From: Cohnella kolymensis
GTDB taxonomy: Bacteria; Bacillota; Bacilli; Paenibacillales; Paenibacillaceae
Length of the DNA: 64,000 nt
Direction: 5' to 3'
Assembly: GCF_000829465.1 (NCBI RefSeq)
Contig: NZ_JXAL01000017.1
Location: forward strand, 36,130-100,129
Part shown: positions 43,390 to 52,222 of the stretch, piece after piece
Position numbering within the stretch: position 1 is the stretch's first letter
Layout: each line of letters begins with the position of its first letter
Notes under the pieces: model-generated
What the model was told of the DNA's origin: nothing
Seen by the model: only the letters and a program-made list of their open reading frames with translations
Databases searched by the model: none
Position numbers and translations under genes: made by a program

Positions 43390-44346
43390 TCAGTTTGGTA
43401 GATTTTTTATTAAAAAACGAACGGCATTTTCGCCCATTATACCTTTTACGACACTTTCCGGATAATGTCTCAGCAGCGTATCAGCAAGAACCGTATAGCG
43501 GCCGGGATGTTCCAATCCTTGCACATGACGGTCGACACCATCGAAATCCGATCCGAAACCTACCTGATTTGCTCCGCCGAGCGCGCAAATATGCTCGATA
43601 TGTTTCATTATATCATTTATATTGGCAGGTTCCGAGCTAGTTAGAAACCACGGTACAAATGTGAGCCCAATGAGGCCTCCCGCAGATAAGAGAGTTTGGA
43701 TCTGGCTGTCGGTAAGGTTTCGGGGATGATTCCGTATCGCTCTGCAATTGGAATGGGAAGCAAAAAAAGGGCGCGCTGCACAATTGGCTATTTCCCAGAA
43801 TCCCTGATCTGATAGGTGAGATACATCTATTAGGATACCCAAATTTTGGCATTCCGATATCAATTGCCTGCCGGCCTTAGTAAATCCGCCTCCGCGAGGC
43901 TCCATCGCCCCATCGCACGCCCAGTTCGCATGATTCCAAGTAGGGCCCAGCAAGCGCAGTCCCAAACGGTGCAGAAGCTTCAGAGTCCAGAAGTTGCCTT
44001 GCAGCGCGTCAACCCCTTCGAGGGAGAGGAGAGCACCCGTTGTGCCCTCATTCAAAGCAGACTTCAGATCGGCTGCGCTTCGGATCAGCTTGATTCCCGA
44101 CACGGTAAGCACCTGACTCCAGTACAACTCCGCTGCGTGCATGACAGACTCCGGGTTGCCGGGCACCTTGTCAGGCACATAAAGCGCAAACACTTGAAGC
44201 ATGACCCCGCCCTGTCTCAACCGTTCCGGAGTTGCATCGAATATTGCGCCGGCGCTGTTCTGCGGTGAATCGGCTTCGCTCCATTTGGCATCGGGATGCT
44301 CAAGCATTTTACAAAGAACATCTACGTGCAGATCTGCCACCCTCAC
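43390..44346 (-). CDS. Membrane dipeptidase (peptidase M19)
   Basis: 318-residue renal-dipeptidase-type Zn peptidase: ADLHVDVLCKML (HxD metal site), ALLSLEGVDALQ (Glu ligand), RLLGPTWNHAN, DVSHLSDQGFWEIA and FASHSNCRAIRNHPRN (His ligands), GFGSDFDGVDRHVQGLEHPG (Asp). GTG start with AGGAGG. Cytosolic (no signal peptide). Between spoVS and korA, where Bacillus relatives also keep a dipeptidase. A D-Ala-containing or L-Xaa-D-Xaa substrate is possible; not shown. Confidence 0.9.
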   Translation of the reverse strand: MRVADLHVDVLCKMLEHPDAKWSEADSPQNSAGAIFDATPERLRQGGVMLQVFALYVPDKVPGNPESVMHAAELYWSQVLTVSGIKLIRSAADLKSALNEGTTGALLSLEGVDALQGNFWTLKLLHRLGLRLLGPTWNHANWACDGAMEPRGGGFTKAGRQLISECQNLGILIDVSHLSDQGFWEIANCAARPFFASHSNCRAIRNHPRNLTDSQIQTLLSAGGLIGLTFVPWFLTSSEPANINDIMKHIEHICALGGANQVGFGSDFDGVDRHVQGLEHPGRYTVLADTLLRHYPESVVKGIMGENAVRFLIKNLPN

Positions 44347-44391
44347 AGATTAACCTCCTATACAGACAAATGGGTAACGTCCTAACCGCAC

Positions 44392-44433
44392 AAAAAAACC
44401 TGCTGCAACGATGCCTTCAGTGTCGCAACAAGG
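44392..44433 (-). terminator. Terminator of spoVS
   Basis: On the minus strand ACCTTGTTGCGAC pairs with GTTGCAGCAGGT (12 bp, two G-U, one bulge), followed by seven T. Confidence 0.75.
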
Positions 44434-44497
44434 TCACGAGACTTCAAAAGACATCATAGAAACAGGTCGACGAATTGCAAATTCTTTTTCTTTGCCC

Positions 44498-44758
44498 TTA
44501 CCGGGGTTCGACGATTAGCTTGATCGCCGTCCGGTCTTCCCCGTCAATTACAATATCCGTAAAAGCCGGGATGCAAATCAGGTCTACCCCGCTCGGTGCG
44601 ACAAACCCGCGGGCAATAGCGACCGCTTTAACCGCCTGATTGAGTGCGCCGGCGCCAATAGCCTGCAGTTCGGCTGCTCCGCGTTCGCGAAGTACACCAG
44701 CGAGTGCGCCTGCAACGGAGTTTGGATTGGACTTTGCTGAAACCTTTAAAACTTCCAT
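44498..44758 (-). CDS. spoVS: Stage V sporulation protein SpoVS
   Basis: 86-residue Alba-like protein that affects septation and spore maturation; among the most conserved small sporulation proteins. Sequence matches the family end to end (MEVLKVSAKSNPNSVAGALA, IGAGALNQAVKAVAIARGFVAPSG, GEDRTAIKLIVEPR). ATG with AGAGGAGG. A match to the sigma-H consensus lies upstream at 44904, agreeing with its known SigH control. Position after rny-ymdB is conserved. Confidence 0.97.
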   Translation of the reverse strand: MEVLKVSAKSNPNSVAGALAGVLRERGAAELQAIGAGALNQAVKAVAIARGFVAPSGVDLICIPAFTDIVIDGEDRTAIKLIVEPR

Positions 44759-44903
44759 GACCAGTACCTCCTCTTATGACAACCAACGTGCCGCATTGCT
44801 AACTAAATCGGTTGTGCATCAGAACAACCGAATATTACGCAGGCACTACATCGGTTGCATCGGGAATCTAGCGGAAATCGAAGGATGGGCCCACTAAGGC
44901 ATA

Positions 44904-44933
44904 TTATTCGGTAACCCCGGCGAAAATTCCTTC
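44904..44933 (-). promoter_or_regulatory. Sigma-H promoter of spoVS
   Basis: On the minus strand GAAGGAATT (44925-44933), 12-bp spacer, ACCGAATAA (44904-44912): a full match to the sigma-H consensus RNAGGAWWW-N11-12-RNNGAATWW. Confidence 0.78.
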
Positions 44934-44972
44934 TTTTCAATTCCGATCCGGTCATGAAAGTACGTGTAACGT

Positions 44973-45767
44973 TTAAGTGGCAATCCACGAGTCTTCATCT
45001 ACGCTGATCAATTGCACTTTTTGCGCCTTGCCCGTCGATTCATCTAGCTCGGCATAGACTCCATTAAGAGCCCACTTGCCTTCTGCCACGGTGAAACGCG
45101 CTGGCAGCCCGGTCAGAAAACGACGAACAACCGCCTCTTTCTCCATTCCGAGCACACCGTCCCGAGGTCCCGTCATTCCCGCATCCGTGACATACGCTGT
45201 GCCTTCAGGAAGAATCCGTGCATCATTCGTTTGAACATGGGTGTGCGTACCGACCAGCAATGAAGCATAACCGTCCAAATGCCAGCCGATGGCTACTTTT
45301 TCGCTTGTCGCTTCCGCGTGGAAATCGACCAATATGCATTTCGTTGTCCGGCGCAGCTGCTCAATCTCTTCATCGGCGGTGCGGAACGGATCTTCTGCCG
45401 GAGGCAGAAATGTGCGGCCGATCAAATTAACAACGCCGAGCGATTTGCCATTCGCTTTGATAATCATGCTGCCTCGGCCCGGGGTGCCCGGTGCCAGGTT
45501 ACTCGGCCGAATCATCCTTGGCTCGTCATCGATAAACTCGAAAATTTCACGGTTATCCCAAGTATGGTTTCCCATCGTGATGCCGTGAACGCCGCATTCG
45601 AACAGCTCTCGCGTGATGCTTGCGGTAATCCCGCGGCCGCCGGCGGCGTTCTCACCGTTGGCTATAATAATGTGAGGATGATATTTGTCGTTGATCCACG
45701 GAATGAGCCGTCTTACGGTGTCACGTCCGACATTGCCGACAATATCTCCAATAAAAACAACTCTCAT
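44973..45767 (-). CDS. ymdB: YmdB family metallophosphoesterase
   Basis: 264-residue cyclic-nucleotide phosphodiesterase-like protein that controls biofilm and motility decisions in Bacillus. Metallophosphoesterase motifs: FIGDIVGNVGRD, IANGENAAGGRGIT, GNHTWDNREIFEFI, DFHAEATSEK, VGTHTHVQTNDARILP. The ATG at 45767 begins the family-typical MRVVFIGDIVG; GGTGAG upstream. Immediately downstream of rny, the usual order, and both act in RNA turnover and regulation. Confidence 0.94.
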   Translation of the reverse strand: MRVVFIGDIVGNVGRDTVRRLIPWINDKYHPHIIIANGENAAGGRGITASITRELFECGVHGITMGNHTWDNREIFEFIDDEPRMIRPSNLAPGTPGRGSMIIKANGKSLGVVNLIGRTFLPPAEDPFRTADEEIEQLRRTTKCILVDFHAEATSEKVAIGWHLDGYASLLVGTHTHVQTNDARILPEGTAYVTDAGMTGPRDGVLGMEKEAVVRRFLTGLPARFTVAEGKWALNGVYAELDESTGKAQKVQLISVDEDSWIAT

Positions 45768-45791
45768 ATTCTCACCGTCCGTTCTAAAAGG

Positions 45792-45822
45792 AAAAGTGGC
45801 TGCAACTGCCGCAGCCACTTTT
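45792..45822. terminator. Hairpin between rny and ymdB
   Basis: Perfect stem AAAAGTGGCTGC / GCAGCCACTTTT, 7-base loop, in the gap between rny stop and ymdB start. It may uncouple ymdB from rny. Confidence 0.72.
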
Positions 45823-45845
45823 CAGCCTTCCCTGCATTTTGTAAA

Positions 45846-47387
45846 TTATTTCGCGTACTCGACGGCACGGGTTTCACGAATGACCGTAACCTTGATGTGA
45901 CCCGGATAATCCAGCTCACCCTCGATTTTCTTCGTGATATCGCGAGCCAATCGGAACGCTTCCGTATCGTCGATTTTCTCCGGCTGCACCATAACGCGAA
46001 CCTCGCGTCCGGCTTGAATCGCGTACGATTTCTCGACGCCTTCGAAAGACTCGGAGATGGCCTCCAGCTTCTCAAGCCGGCGGATGTAGGTTTCCAGCGT
46101 TTCGCGGCGTGCGCCCGGACGGGCTGCACTGAGCGCATCGGCAGCGCCGACGAGCATTGCGATGACCGAAGTCGCTTCTACATCTCCGTGATGAGAATGG
46201 ATACTGTTGATGACGACCGGATGTTCCTTGTACTTCTTCCCTAATTCCACGCCGATCTCGACATGCGAACCTTCCACTTCGTGGTCGAGCGCTTTGCCGA
46301 TATCGTGCAGCAAGCCGGCGCGTTTGGCTAGCGTAATGTCTTCTCCAAGTTCCGCAGCCATAAGGCCAGTCAGGTAGGCGACTTCCATCGAGTGCTTCAG
46401 CACATTCTGACCATAGCTCGTCCGGAATTTCAGACGGCCGAGAATTTTGATCAGATCCGGATGAAGGCCATGCACGCCCACTTCGAAAGTTGCCTGCTCG
46501 CCGTATTCGCGAATTCTTTCGTCGACTTCCTTGCGGGATTTCTCCACCATCTCTTCGATGCGGGCCGGGTGAATCCGTCCGTCCGCAACCAGTTTCTCAA
46601 GTGAAGTTCTGGCAATTTCACGACGAATCGGATCAAAACCGGACAGAATGACCGCTTCCGGCGTATCGTCGATGATGAGGTCGATCCCCGTCAACGTCTC
46701 AAGCGCACGGATGTTTCGGCCTTCACGGCCGATGATGCGGCCTTTCATCTCTTCATTAGGCAGCGAGACGACGGATACCGTCGTTTCGGCCACATGATCC
46801 GCAGCACAACGTTGAATGGCAAGAGAGATAATATCGCGGGCCTTCTTGTCGCCTTCTTCTTTGGCTTGTTGTTCGATTTCTTTGATTAACTGCGCGGTCT
46901 CGTGGCGCACTTCCTGTTCCACTGTCGACAAAATCATCTGCTTAGCGTCTTCAGTAGACAAGCTCGAAATGCGTTCCAATTCCGTTACCTGCCGCTTATG
47001 CAGCAATTCAATCTGTTCTTGGGTCTCTTCAACTCGTTTCTCTTTGTTGGCGACTTGCTCCTCTTTGCGTTCCAACGCTTCGAGCTTGCGATCCAGCGAC
47101 TCTTCCTTTTGTAGCAGCCGCCTTTCCTGGCGTTGAATTTCGTTCCGGCGTTCGCGAATATCGCGTTCCGCTTCGTTACGGAGCTTATGCACCTCGTCTT
47201 TGGCTTCCAACACGGTTTCTTTGCGAATGGCTTCCGCTTCTTTCTTAGCGGCTTCGACAATTTGACTCGCGGCCTGTTCGGCACTGGAAATTTTGGCTTC
47301 CGCAATGGATTTGCGTACGACATAACCGATCCCAAAGCAAAGGGCGCCAACAACGACAACGATCAAGACCCAGATACTAAAGTCCAT
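45846..47387 (-). CDS. rny: Ribonuclease Y
   Basis: 513-residue membrane-tethered endoribonuclease that initiates mRNA decay. N-terminal helix (about residues 4-24, [19 protein letters not shown]), long charged coiled coil (about 30-190), KH domain ([27 protein letters not shown]), and HD domain ([41 protein letters not shown] with the catalytic His-Asp). ATG with AGGAGGTGAGAG. A sigma-A promoter match lies 180 bp upstream. Partner of RicA, also in this window. Confidence 0.96.
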   Translation of the reverse strand: MDFSIWVLIVVVVGALCFGIGYVVRKSIAEAKISSAEQAASQIVEAAKKEAEAIRKETVLEAKDEVHKLRNEAERDIRERRNEIQRQERRLLQKEESLDRKLEALERKEEQVANKEKRVEETQEQIELLHKRQVTELERISSLSTEDAKQMILSTVEQEVRHETAQLIKEIEQQAKEEGDKKARDIISLAIQRCAADHVAETTVSVVSLPNEEMKGRIIGREGRNIRALETLTGIDLIIDDTPEAVILSGFDPIRREIARTSLEKLVADGRIHPARIEEMVEKSRKEVDERIREYGEQATFEVGVHGLHPDLIKILGRLKFRTSYGQNVLKHSMEVAYLTGLMAAELGEDITLAKRAGLLHDIGKALDHEVEGSHVEIGVELGKKYKEHPVVINSIHSHHGDVEATSVIAMLVGAADALSAARPGARRETLETYIRRLEKLEAISESFEGVEKSYAIQAGREVRVMVQPEKIDDTEAFRLARDITKKIEGELDYPGHIKVTVIRETRAVEYAK

Positions 47388-47566
47388 GGTCTCTCACCTC
47401 CTCGTTGCATCACCAAGGCAACCGCTTGGGGACACTTATTCAATTGATTTTCCGGTTTCCAAACCGTTTGATTACATGTGAGCAAAGCATAAAAGTCGAA
47501 AAAACGCGTTCCGAATCATTTTTTGGAAGGGAAAAGGGTTCGGAATGAAAGATGGAATACAAAATC

Positions 47567-47596
47567 ATTTTATCTTTTGCGAAAATAGATTGTCAA
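47567..47596 (-). promoter_or_regulatory. Sigma-A promoter of rny
   Basis: On the minus strand perfect TTGACA (47591-47596), 18-bp spacer, TAAAAT (47567-47572). The 5' leader would be about 170 bases long. Confidence 0.75.
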
Positions 47597-47639
47597 GCAA
47601 CGATATACGTTCTATGCCCACACGTGTGCGCTTAGGTTA

Positions 47640-48626
47640 TTAATCTAGTGAATCATCGGGATCCGTTCCGACATCCGGGTCGAACTCGAACCAGGCTTCT
47701 TCATCCGCGGATTCCGCGGCAATTTGCTGTACCGCAGTCTTCACGATACTGCCCGGGAAGCCGCGGCGCATTAGCATCGCCATCAATTTCTGCTTTCTTT
47801 CCCTGTCATTACCTTTTATATTCGGCCAGCGTTTGCGTGCTAGAACTAAAGCTGAATTCTGCTCCAGCTCTCCGTCCAGCTCACCTAGCGCAGCATCGAT
47901 CTCTTCTCGGCGCACGCCCCTCTGCAGCAGTTCTTGCCGAATCAAAAGCCTGCCCTTACGTTGGGATACCGCCCGCTGCTCCGTGAAGCGCTTGGCAAAT
48001 GCCGAATCATCCAACATACCCCGCTGCTGCAGACGCTCCAAGCAGCCGGTAATGACCTCAGGGCTGAACCCTTTGCGTTTCAAGGATTTAGACAGTTCTG
48101 CCGTCGTCCGCGCTTTTCTTTCCAACATTCCAAGTGACGTGCGGTAAGCTTCCTCTTTCTGTTCATCTTCTTTTAACTCGGCATACTCTTCGGCCGATAA
48201 CCGGCGCCCTTTCAGAAGGCGCCAGCTGACAAGGGTATCCTCATGCACGGTAAGCAGGGTTTCGGCTTCGGGCCCTGCCAACTGGGCACTTGCGATCAAG
48301 GCATCCACTTCAGACGGCCAATCGCGGCCGGCTTGATCATGCTCAGTATCATCGTGCGCACCTTCTACATCAGGCGGCGCTTCACCGACTTCTAATTTAA
48401 GTGCAAGCCGGTACATGTGAGATTGTTTGGGATGAGCCTCGACAGCGACGATCGTGGCGCCGGTAATAGGCAAGTCCTCGAGTTCGGCGGCCAATCCGGA
48501 TGGAACATCGCTTGTATTCGGCGAGCCCTCAAGCTCGCCGGCCAATCCGGATGGAGCATTTGCTGACTTTTTTTGTCGACTGCCGGTCCAGCCATAGCCT
48601 TTTCCTGTCCTTCTCGACTTGTACAC
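47640..48626 (-). CDS. recX: RecX, with an N-terminal extension
   Basis: 328-residue regulator of RecA filaments, longer than the usual 260-270. The C-terminal helical RecX repeats begin near residue 165 (EEAYRTSLGMLERKARTTAEL, RGMLDDSAFAKRFTEQRAV, KGRLLIRQELLQRGVRREEI). The N-terminal part contains a 17-residue tandem duplication (PSGLAGELE ... PSGLAAELE). GTG start at 48626 with GGAGGAGGGAT. Downstream of recA with a small hairpin between, as in other bacteria. The extension is not a known domain. Confidence 0.9.
   Translation of the reverse strand: MYKSRRTGKGYGWTGSRQKKSANAPSGLAGELEGSPNTSDVPSGLAAELEDLPITGATIVAVEAHPKQSHMYRLALKLEVGEAPPDVEGAHDDTEHDQAGRDWPSEVDALIASAQLAGPEAETLLTVHEDTLVSWRLLKGRRLSAEEYAELKEDEQKEEAYRTSLGMLERKARTTAELSKSLKRKGFSPEVITGCLERLQQRGMLDDSAFAKRFTEQRAVSQRKGRLLIRQELLQRGVRREEIDAALGELDGELEQNSALVLARKRWPNIKGNDRERKQKLMAMLMRRGFPGSIVKTAVQQIAAESADEEAWFEFDPDVGTDPDDSLD
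48489..48555. repeat. 51-bp imperfect tandem duplication inside recX
   Basis: A 16-base sequence (GGCCAATCCGGATGGA) is exactly repeated at 48489 and 48540, offset 51 bp, so the duplication preserves the frame and adds 17 residues. Confidence 0.7.
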
Positions 48627-48653
48627 TGCGATCCCTCCTCCGGAAAAAGCAAA

Positions 48654-48674
48654 TAGCGGCAATAAATGCCGCCT
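48654..48674 (-). terminator. Weak hairpin between recA and recX
   Basis: GCGGCA / TGCCGC stem with a 5-base loop, followed on the minus strand by TATTTGCTTTTT. Possible partial terminator that lowers recX relative to recA. Confidence 0.5.
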
Positions 48675-48725
48675 TTAGCTGTCATATGAGTTGTATAAGT
48701 ATGGGGTTCTCAATACTTAATGCCA

Positions 48726-49778
48726 TTAATCCTCTTCGAATTCGCTATCGTCGTCATCGCTTGCAGCGAAAGAGGCAGCTTTGCTCGTTGGGGATGAGCT
48801 GAGCAGAGCATCGCGAATTTGCTTCTCGATTTGCGCGGAAACATCCGGATTATCCTTCAAATACTGCTTCGCATTCTCGCGGCCTTGACCGAGACGCTCG
48901 CTGTTATACGAGAACCATGCGCCGCTCTTCTGGACGATATCCTGCTCCGCACCGATATCGATTATGCTGCCGTATTTAGAGATGCCTTCTCCGTACATGA
49001 TATCAACATCCGCTTGCTTGAAGGGTGGCGCGACTTTGTTCTTAACGACCTTAATCTTGGTCCGGTTACCCACGACATCGTTGCCTTGTTTGATCGCTTC
49101 GACACGACGAACGTCTAAACGTACGCTGGCATAGAACTTCAACGCGCGTCCGCCCGGTGTCGTCTCCGGATTACCGAACATAACGCCGACCTTCTCACGC
49201 AATTGGTTGATGAAGATGGTAATCGATTTGGACTTGCTGATCGCCCCGGACAACTTCCGCATCGCCTGAGACATGAGCCGCGCCTGTAAACCGACGAAGG
49301 AATCCCCCATATCGCCTTCAATCTCCGCTTTAGGAACGAGCGCTGCAACGGAGTCTACAACGACAATATCGACAGCACCGCTGCGCACCAACGCTTCGGC
49401 AATTTCCAAAGCCTGTTCGCCGGTGTCTGGCTGGGAGAGCAGCAGCTCGTCGATGTTGACGCCGAGATTGCGGGCATACAACGGGTCCAGAGCATGTTCC
49501 GCATCAATGAATGCAGCTTGTCCGCCAGCGCGTTGTACTTCTGCAATCGCGTGAAGCGCCACAGTTGTCTTACCGGACGATTCAGGTCCGTATACCTCAA
49601 TAATTCTACCGCGCGGATATCCGCCAATCCCCAGTGCTATATCTAATGCCAAAACTCCGCTGGAGACCGTTTCAACCTGCAGATGCGAGTTCTCCCCAAG
49701 CTTCATAATCGAGCCCTTGCCGAACTGCTTCTCAATCTGGCGCAAGGCCATGTCTAATGCGGCGCGACGATCCGACAA
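48726..49778 (-). CDS. recA: Recombinase RecA
   Basis: 350-residue homologous recombination and SOS coprotease protein. Walker [10 protein letters not shown] at about 64-72, [41 protein letters not shown] and the DNA-binding loop region; acidic C-terminus. The TTG at 49778 is chosen because the ATG pair further upstream lies in the -10 box of the promoter and would not be transcribed as a leader; [20 protein letters not shown] is the family-typical start. A LexA box and terminator lie upstream. Confidence 0.96.
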   Translation of the reverse strand: MSDRRAALDMALRQIEKQFGKGSIMKLGENSHLQVETVSSGVLALDIALGIGGYPRGRIIEVYGPESSGKTTVALHAIAEVQRAGGQAAFIDAEHALDPLYARNLGVNIDELLLSQPDTGEQALEIAEALVRSGAVDIVVVDSVAALVPKAEIEGDMGDSFVGLQARLMSQAMRKLSGAISKSKSITIFINQLREKVGVMFGNPETTPGGRALKFYASVRLDVRRVEAIKQGNDVVGNRTKIKVVKNKVAPPFKQADVDIMYGEGISKYGSIIDIGAEQDIVQKSGAWFSYNSERLGQGRENAKQYLKDNPDVSAQIEKQIRDALLSSSPTSKAASFAASDDDDSEFEED

Positions 49779-49809
49779 CACACCCACATCCTTATCCTTT
49801 GATATTTTC

Positions 49810-49838
49810 ATCATACTGGTTTTTCAAGCATTTGCCAA
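49810..49838 (-). promoter_or_regulatory. Sigma-A promoter of recA
   Basis: On the minus strand TTGGCA (49833-49838), 17-bp spacer, TATGAT (49810-49815). The -10 contains the ATG triplet that a naive reading would take as the recA start. Confidence 0.75.
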
Positions 49839-49846
49839 GCATTTTG

Positions 49847-49860
49847 AGAACATTTGTTCG
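49847..49860 (-). promoter_or_regulatory. LexA box of recA
   Basis: CGAACAAATGTTCT on the minus strand fits the Bacillus LexA consensus CGAAC-RNRY-GTTCG at all core positions, eight bases upstream of the -35. Confidence 0.88.
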
Positions 49861-49871
49861 ATTCTTTTCCG

Positions 49872-49911
49872 AAAAAAGAACCGCAGCAAAGTATTCTTCG
49901 CTACGGTTCTT
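49872..49911 (-). terminator. Terminator upstream of recA (end of cinA transcript)
   Basis: Stem GAACCGTAGCGAAG / CTTTGCTGCGGTTC (one mismatch, one G-U) with six T on the minus strand. It separates recA from read-through out of cinA. Confidence 0.85.
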
Positions 49912-50030
49912 CCGCAACTTTCAACAGTAATGTATCATAACCGTCTTTTGTTGACAAGCCTTGGCAGTAAGTTTAAAGCGCTGCTCACCGAAACCGTCAG
50001 CGCTTGCACAATCCTAGTTTGCTGAAACCT

Positions 50031-50305
50031 CGACCTGTAAGGCGGGTGAGCCGCCTTACACGCATGTACACTCGCTCAACTTCGACCTGTAAGGCGGGTG
50101 AGCAGCCTTACATGGATGCACACTCGCTTAACTTCGACCTGTAAGGCGGGTGAACAGCCTTAAACACATACACACTGGCTGAACTCCAAGCTGGAAGACG
50201 GGTAAATCGACTTTCACGATGCACACGGGCTGAACTCCACGCTGTAAGAGGAGTAAATCGCATTACACGCGTGCACACTCGCTCAACTACCAGCTGTAAG
50301 GCCGC
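50031..50305. repeat. 52-bp palindromic tandem repeat array
   Basis: Five or so head-to-tail units beginning at about 50031, 50083, 50135, 50187 and 50238, with a partial sixth at 50290. Each contains CTGTAAGGCGGGTGAG-type left arm and a complementary CCGCCTTACA-type right arm, forming a hairpin with a GTGAG loop; the first unit is perfect, later ones decay by substitutions. Units end in CACTCGCT-CAAC. No open reading frame runs through it. It lies between cinA and recA. Confidence 0.85.
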
Positions 50306-50308
50306 TCA

Positions 50309-50333
50309 GCCTCGCTGCAGCAGACAGCGAGGC
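50309..50333. other. Hairpin downstream of cinA
   Basis: Perfect 9-bp stem GCCTCGCTG / CAGCGAGGC, 7-base loop, without a T-tract, just after the repeat array and 16 bases before the cinA stop. Confidence 0.55.
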
Positions 50334-50348
50334 CTCCAAGCGCACACC

Positions 50349-51602
50349 TTATGCCCGCCCTGTCAACGCTTGCCACAGCGTGTACAGCGAGCGCTTGGCA
50401 GCACGGAGGCGAATGCCCTCCCGGTCGCCCGAGAGCTGCAGCTTGTCCACCCTGGTCGGCTGCCCTTTCTGCGCAAGGCCTACGAAGACGAGGCCAACCG
50501 GCTTGCCTTCGGAAGCTGCCGGACCGGCGACACCGGTTACCGACAAAGCGAAGTCGGAGTCGGCCGCTTTCAGCACGCCCTCCGCCATTGCGGCTGCCGT
50601 CTCTTCGCTGACCGCTCCAGGCGCATCAGGGCCATCCAGCAGTTCGTTCGGCACACCCAGCTGCCGATGTTTCATCAGGTTGCTGTAGCTGACCACTCCG
50701 CCCTGAAACACATCGGCGCTCCCAGGGATCATCGTGATCAGCTGGGACACCATGCCGCCCGTGCAGCTTTCTGCAAGCGATACCGTGCGGCGTTGTTCGG
50801 TCAATAACTGCACAACCTTCGATTCAATCGACACGTCTTCCTCTGCATACAGATAAGACTCCGTCCGCCGGCGGATTTCCGTCAATGCCGCCTCCAGCTT
50901 CCGCTGCGCTTCAGCGCTATCCCTCGCTTTGGTCGACACGCGGACGGTAACTTCCCCTTCTTTGGCATAGGTGGCGATGGTCGGGTCATTCTGTTCCCGG
51001 ATGAGATCGATCAACGTTTCCTCAAGCAGCGACTCGCCGATGCCGGCGAACTTCAGCATCACGGAATGGAGGCTCAAGGTTTCACCCGTCAATTGCTTCA
51101 ACCAAGCCGTACCGTCGTTGTCGAACATCGGCTTCATCTCCCGCGGCGGTCCCGGGAGGAGCAAATAATGCGTACCGTCGACGCTCAACGCGTTACCGAC
51201 CGCGAGCCCCGTATCGTTGCGCAAAGGGGTTGCCCCTTCGACCAGTAACGCCTGGCGGCGGTTACTTTCGACGAATGTCATTCCGCGTCCTGCAAACAAG
51301 CTTTCGATTTTGTTCATCGTCGGCTCGTGAAGCTCAACATCACGGCCCAAATATTCGGCAAGCGCGTCGCGGGTCAAATCATCCATCGTCGGCCCGAGGC
51401 CCCCCGTGAAAACGAGGAGATCCGCCCGGCTGCGCGCCAATCGTATCACTTCGATCAAACGATCTTTGTTGTCGCCCACTACAGTCTGATAATAAACATC
51501 AATGCCCAGCTCTGCCAAACCTTTCGACAGATACTGGGCGTTGGTGTTGACGATCTGACCGAGGAGCAGCTCCGTGCCGACAGCGATAATCTCTGCTCTC
51601 AT
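50349..51602 (-). CDS. cinA: CinA: competence/damage-inducible protein, NMN amidase type
   Basis: 417 residues. N-terminal MoCF-like pyrophosphatase domain (MRAEIIAVGTELLLGQIVNT, FTGGLGPTMDDLTRDALAEY, LPGPPREMKPMF) and C-terminal nicotinamide-nucleotide amidase domain (VSLAESCTGGMVSQLITMIPGSADVFQGGVVSYSN with active Ser, SVTGVAGPAASEGKPVGLVFVGLA). In Bacillus cotranscribed with recA; here a terminator and repeat array intervene. Its start overlaps the pgsA stop by 4 bp. Confidence 0.94.
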   Translation of the reverse strand: MRAEIIAVGTELLLGQIVNTNAQYLSKGLAELGIDVYYQTVVGDNKDRLIEVIRLARSRADLLVFTGGLGPTMDDLTRDALAEYLGRDVELHEPTMNKIESLFAGRGMTFVESNRRQALLVEGATPLRNDTGLAVGNALSVDGTHYLLLPGPPREMKPMFDNDGTAWLKQLTGETLSLHSVMLKFAGIGESLLEETLIDLIREQNDPTIATYAKEGEVTVRVSTKARDSAEAQRKLEAALTEIRRRTESYLYAEEDVSIESKVVQLLTEQRRTVSLAESCTGGMVSQLITMIPGSADVFQGGVVSYSNLMKHRQLGVPNELLDGPDAPGAVSEETAAAMAEGVLKAADSDFALSVTGVAGPAASEGKPVGLVFVGLAQKGQPTRVDKLQLSGDREGIRLRAAKRSLYTLWQALTGRA

Positions 51603-52222
51603 GTATTCCGCCGCACCTCGTTCGAACCTTGTCCGCCTGTAGACGGATCGCCCACCGGAATCAGGTTTTTATTTTTGACGAAATAATCAATGCCGGAGTA
51701 CACCGTAATAAGCACTGCAGCCCATACGACATATAGGTCTACCCGGAAATCGATAAAGTTAAAAGGGAAATTGTTCAGAAGCAGCACGATGATCATCGTG
51801 ATTTGCACTGCTGTTTTCCATTTACCCCATTTGCTCGCCGCTAGAACAGTGCCTTCCAGCAGGGCTACCTGCCTTAATCCCGTAACCGCCCATTCACGGC
51901 TGATGATGACGATAGCCACCCAAGCGGCAAGCATCTGAGTCTCAACCATCGAGATAAGAACAGCCGCTACCAGCAGCTTATCTGCCAGAGGGTCCAGCAG
52001 TTTGCCCAAATTGGTGACGATTTTGTGTTTACGCGCAATATAGCCGTCCAGTCCGTCTGTGCTTGCCGCAATGATAAACAGCAGAAGCGCAAACACCTGG
52101 TTATACAAAATGGAATAATTTCCTACTGTGAGCGGCTGAACATCCAGCTTCACAAGCAGAAAAAACGTCATGATCGGCACGATAAAGATCCGTATCAACG
52201 TGATCCGGTTGGCGAGGTTCAC
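51599..52222 (-). CDS. pgsA: Phosphatidylglycerophosphate synthase PgsA
   Basis: 207-residue membrane CDP-alcohol phosphotransferase that joins CDP-diacylglycerol to glycerol 3-phosphate, the first step of phosphatidylglycerol. The full catalytic motif DG-x2-AR-x8-G-x3-D-x3-D is visible in DGLDGYIARKHKIVTNLGKL and LLDPLADK. Several membrane helices. Essential. Overlaps the rimO stop by 4 bp and the cinA start by 4 bp, a coupled operon. Confidence 0.95.
   Translation of the reverse strand: MNLANRITLIRIFIVPIMTFFLLVKLDVQPLTVGNYSILYNQVFALLLFIIAASTDGLDGYIARKHKIVTNLGKLLDPLADKLLVAAVLISMVETQMLAAWVAIVIISREWAVTGLRQVALLEGTVLAASKWGKWKTAVQITMIIVLLLNNFPFNFIDFRVDLYVVWAAVLITVYSGIDYFVKNKNLIPVGDPSTGGQGSNEVRRNT

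Noticed and set aside
49779..49814. Longer recA reading starting at an ATG pair
   Set aside because: The ATG triplets fall inside the -10 box of the predicted promoter and have no ribosome site.
50031..50305. CRISPR array
   Set aside because: Units are contiguous palindromic tandem repeats without unique spacers, and no cas genes are present.
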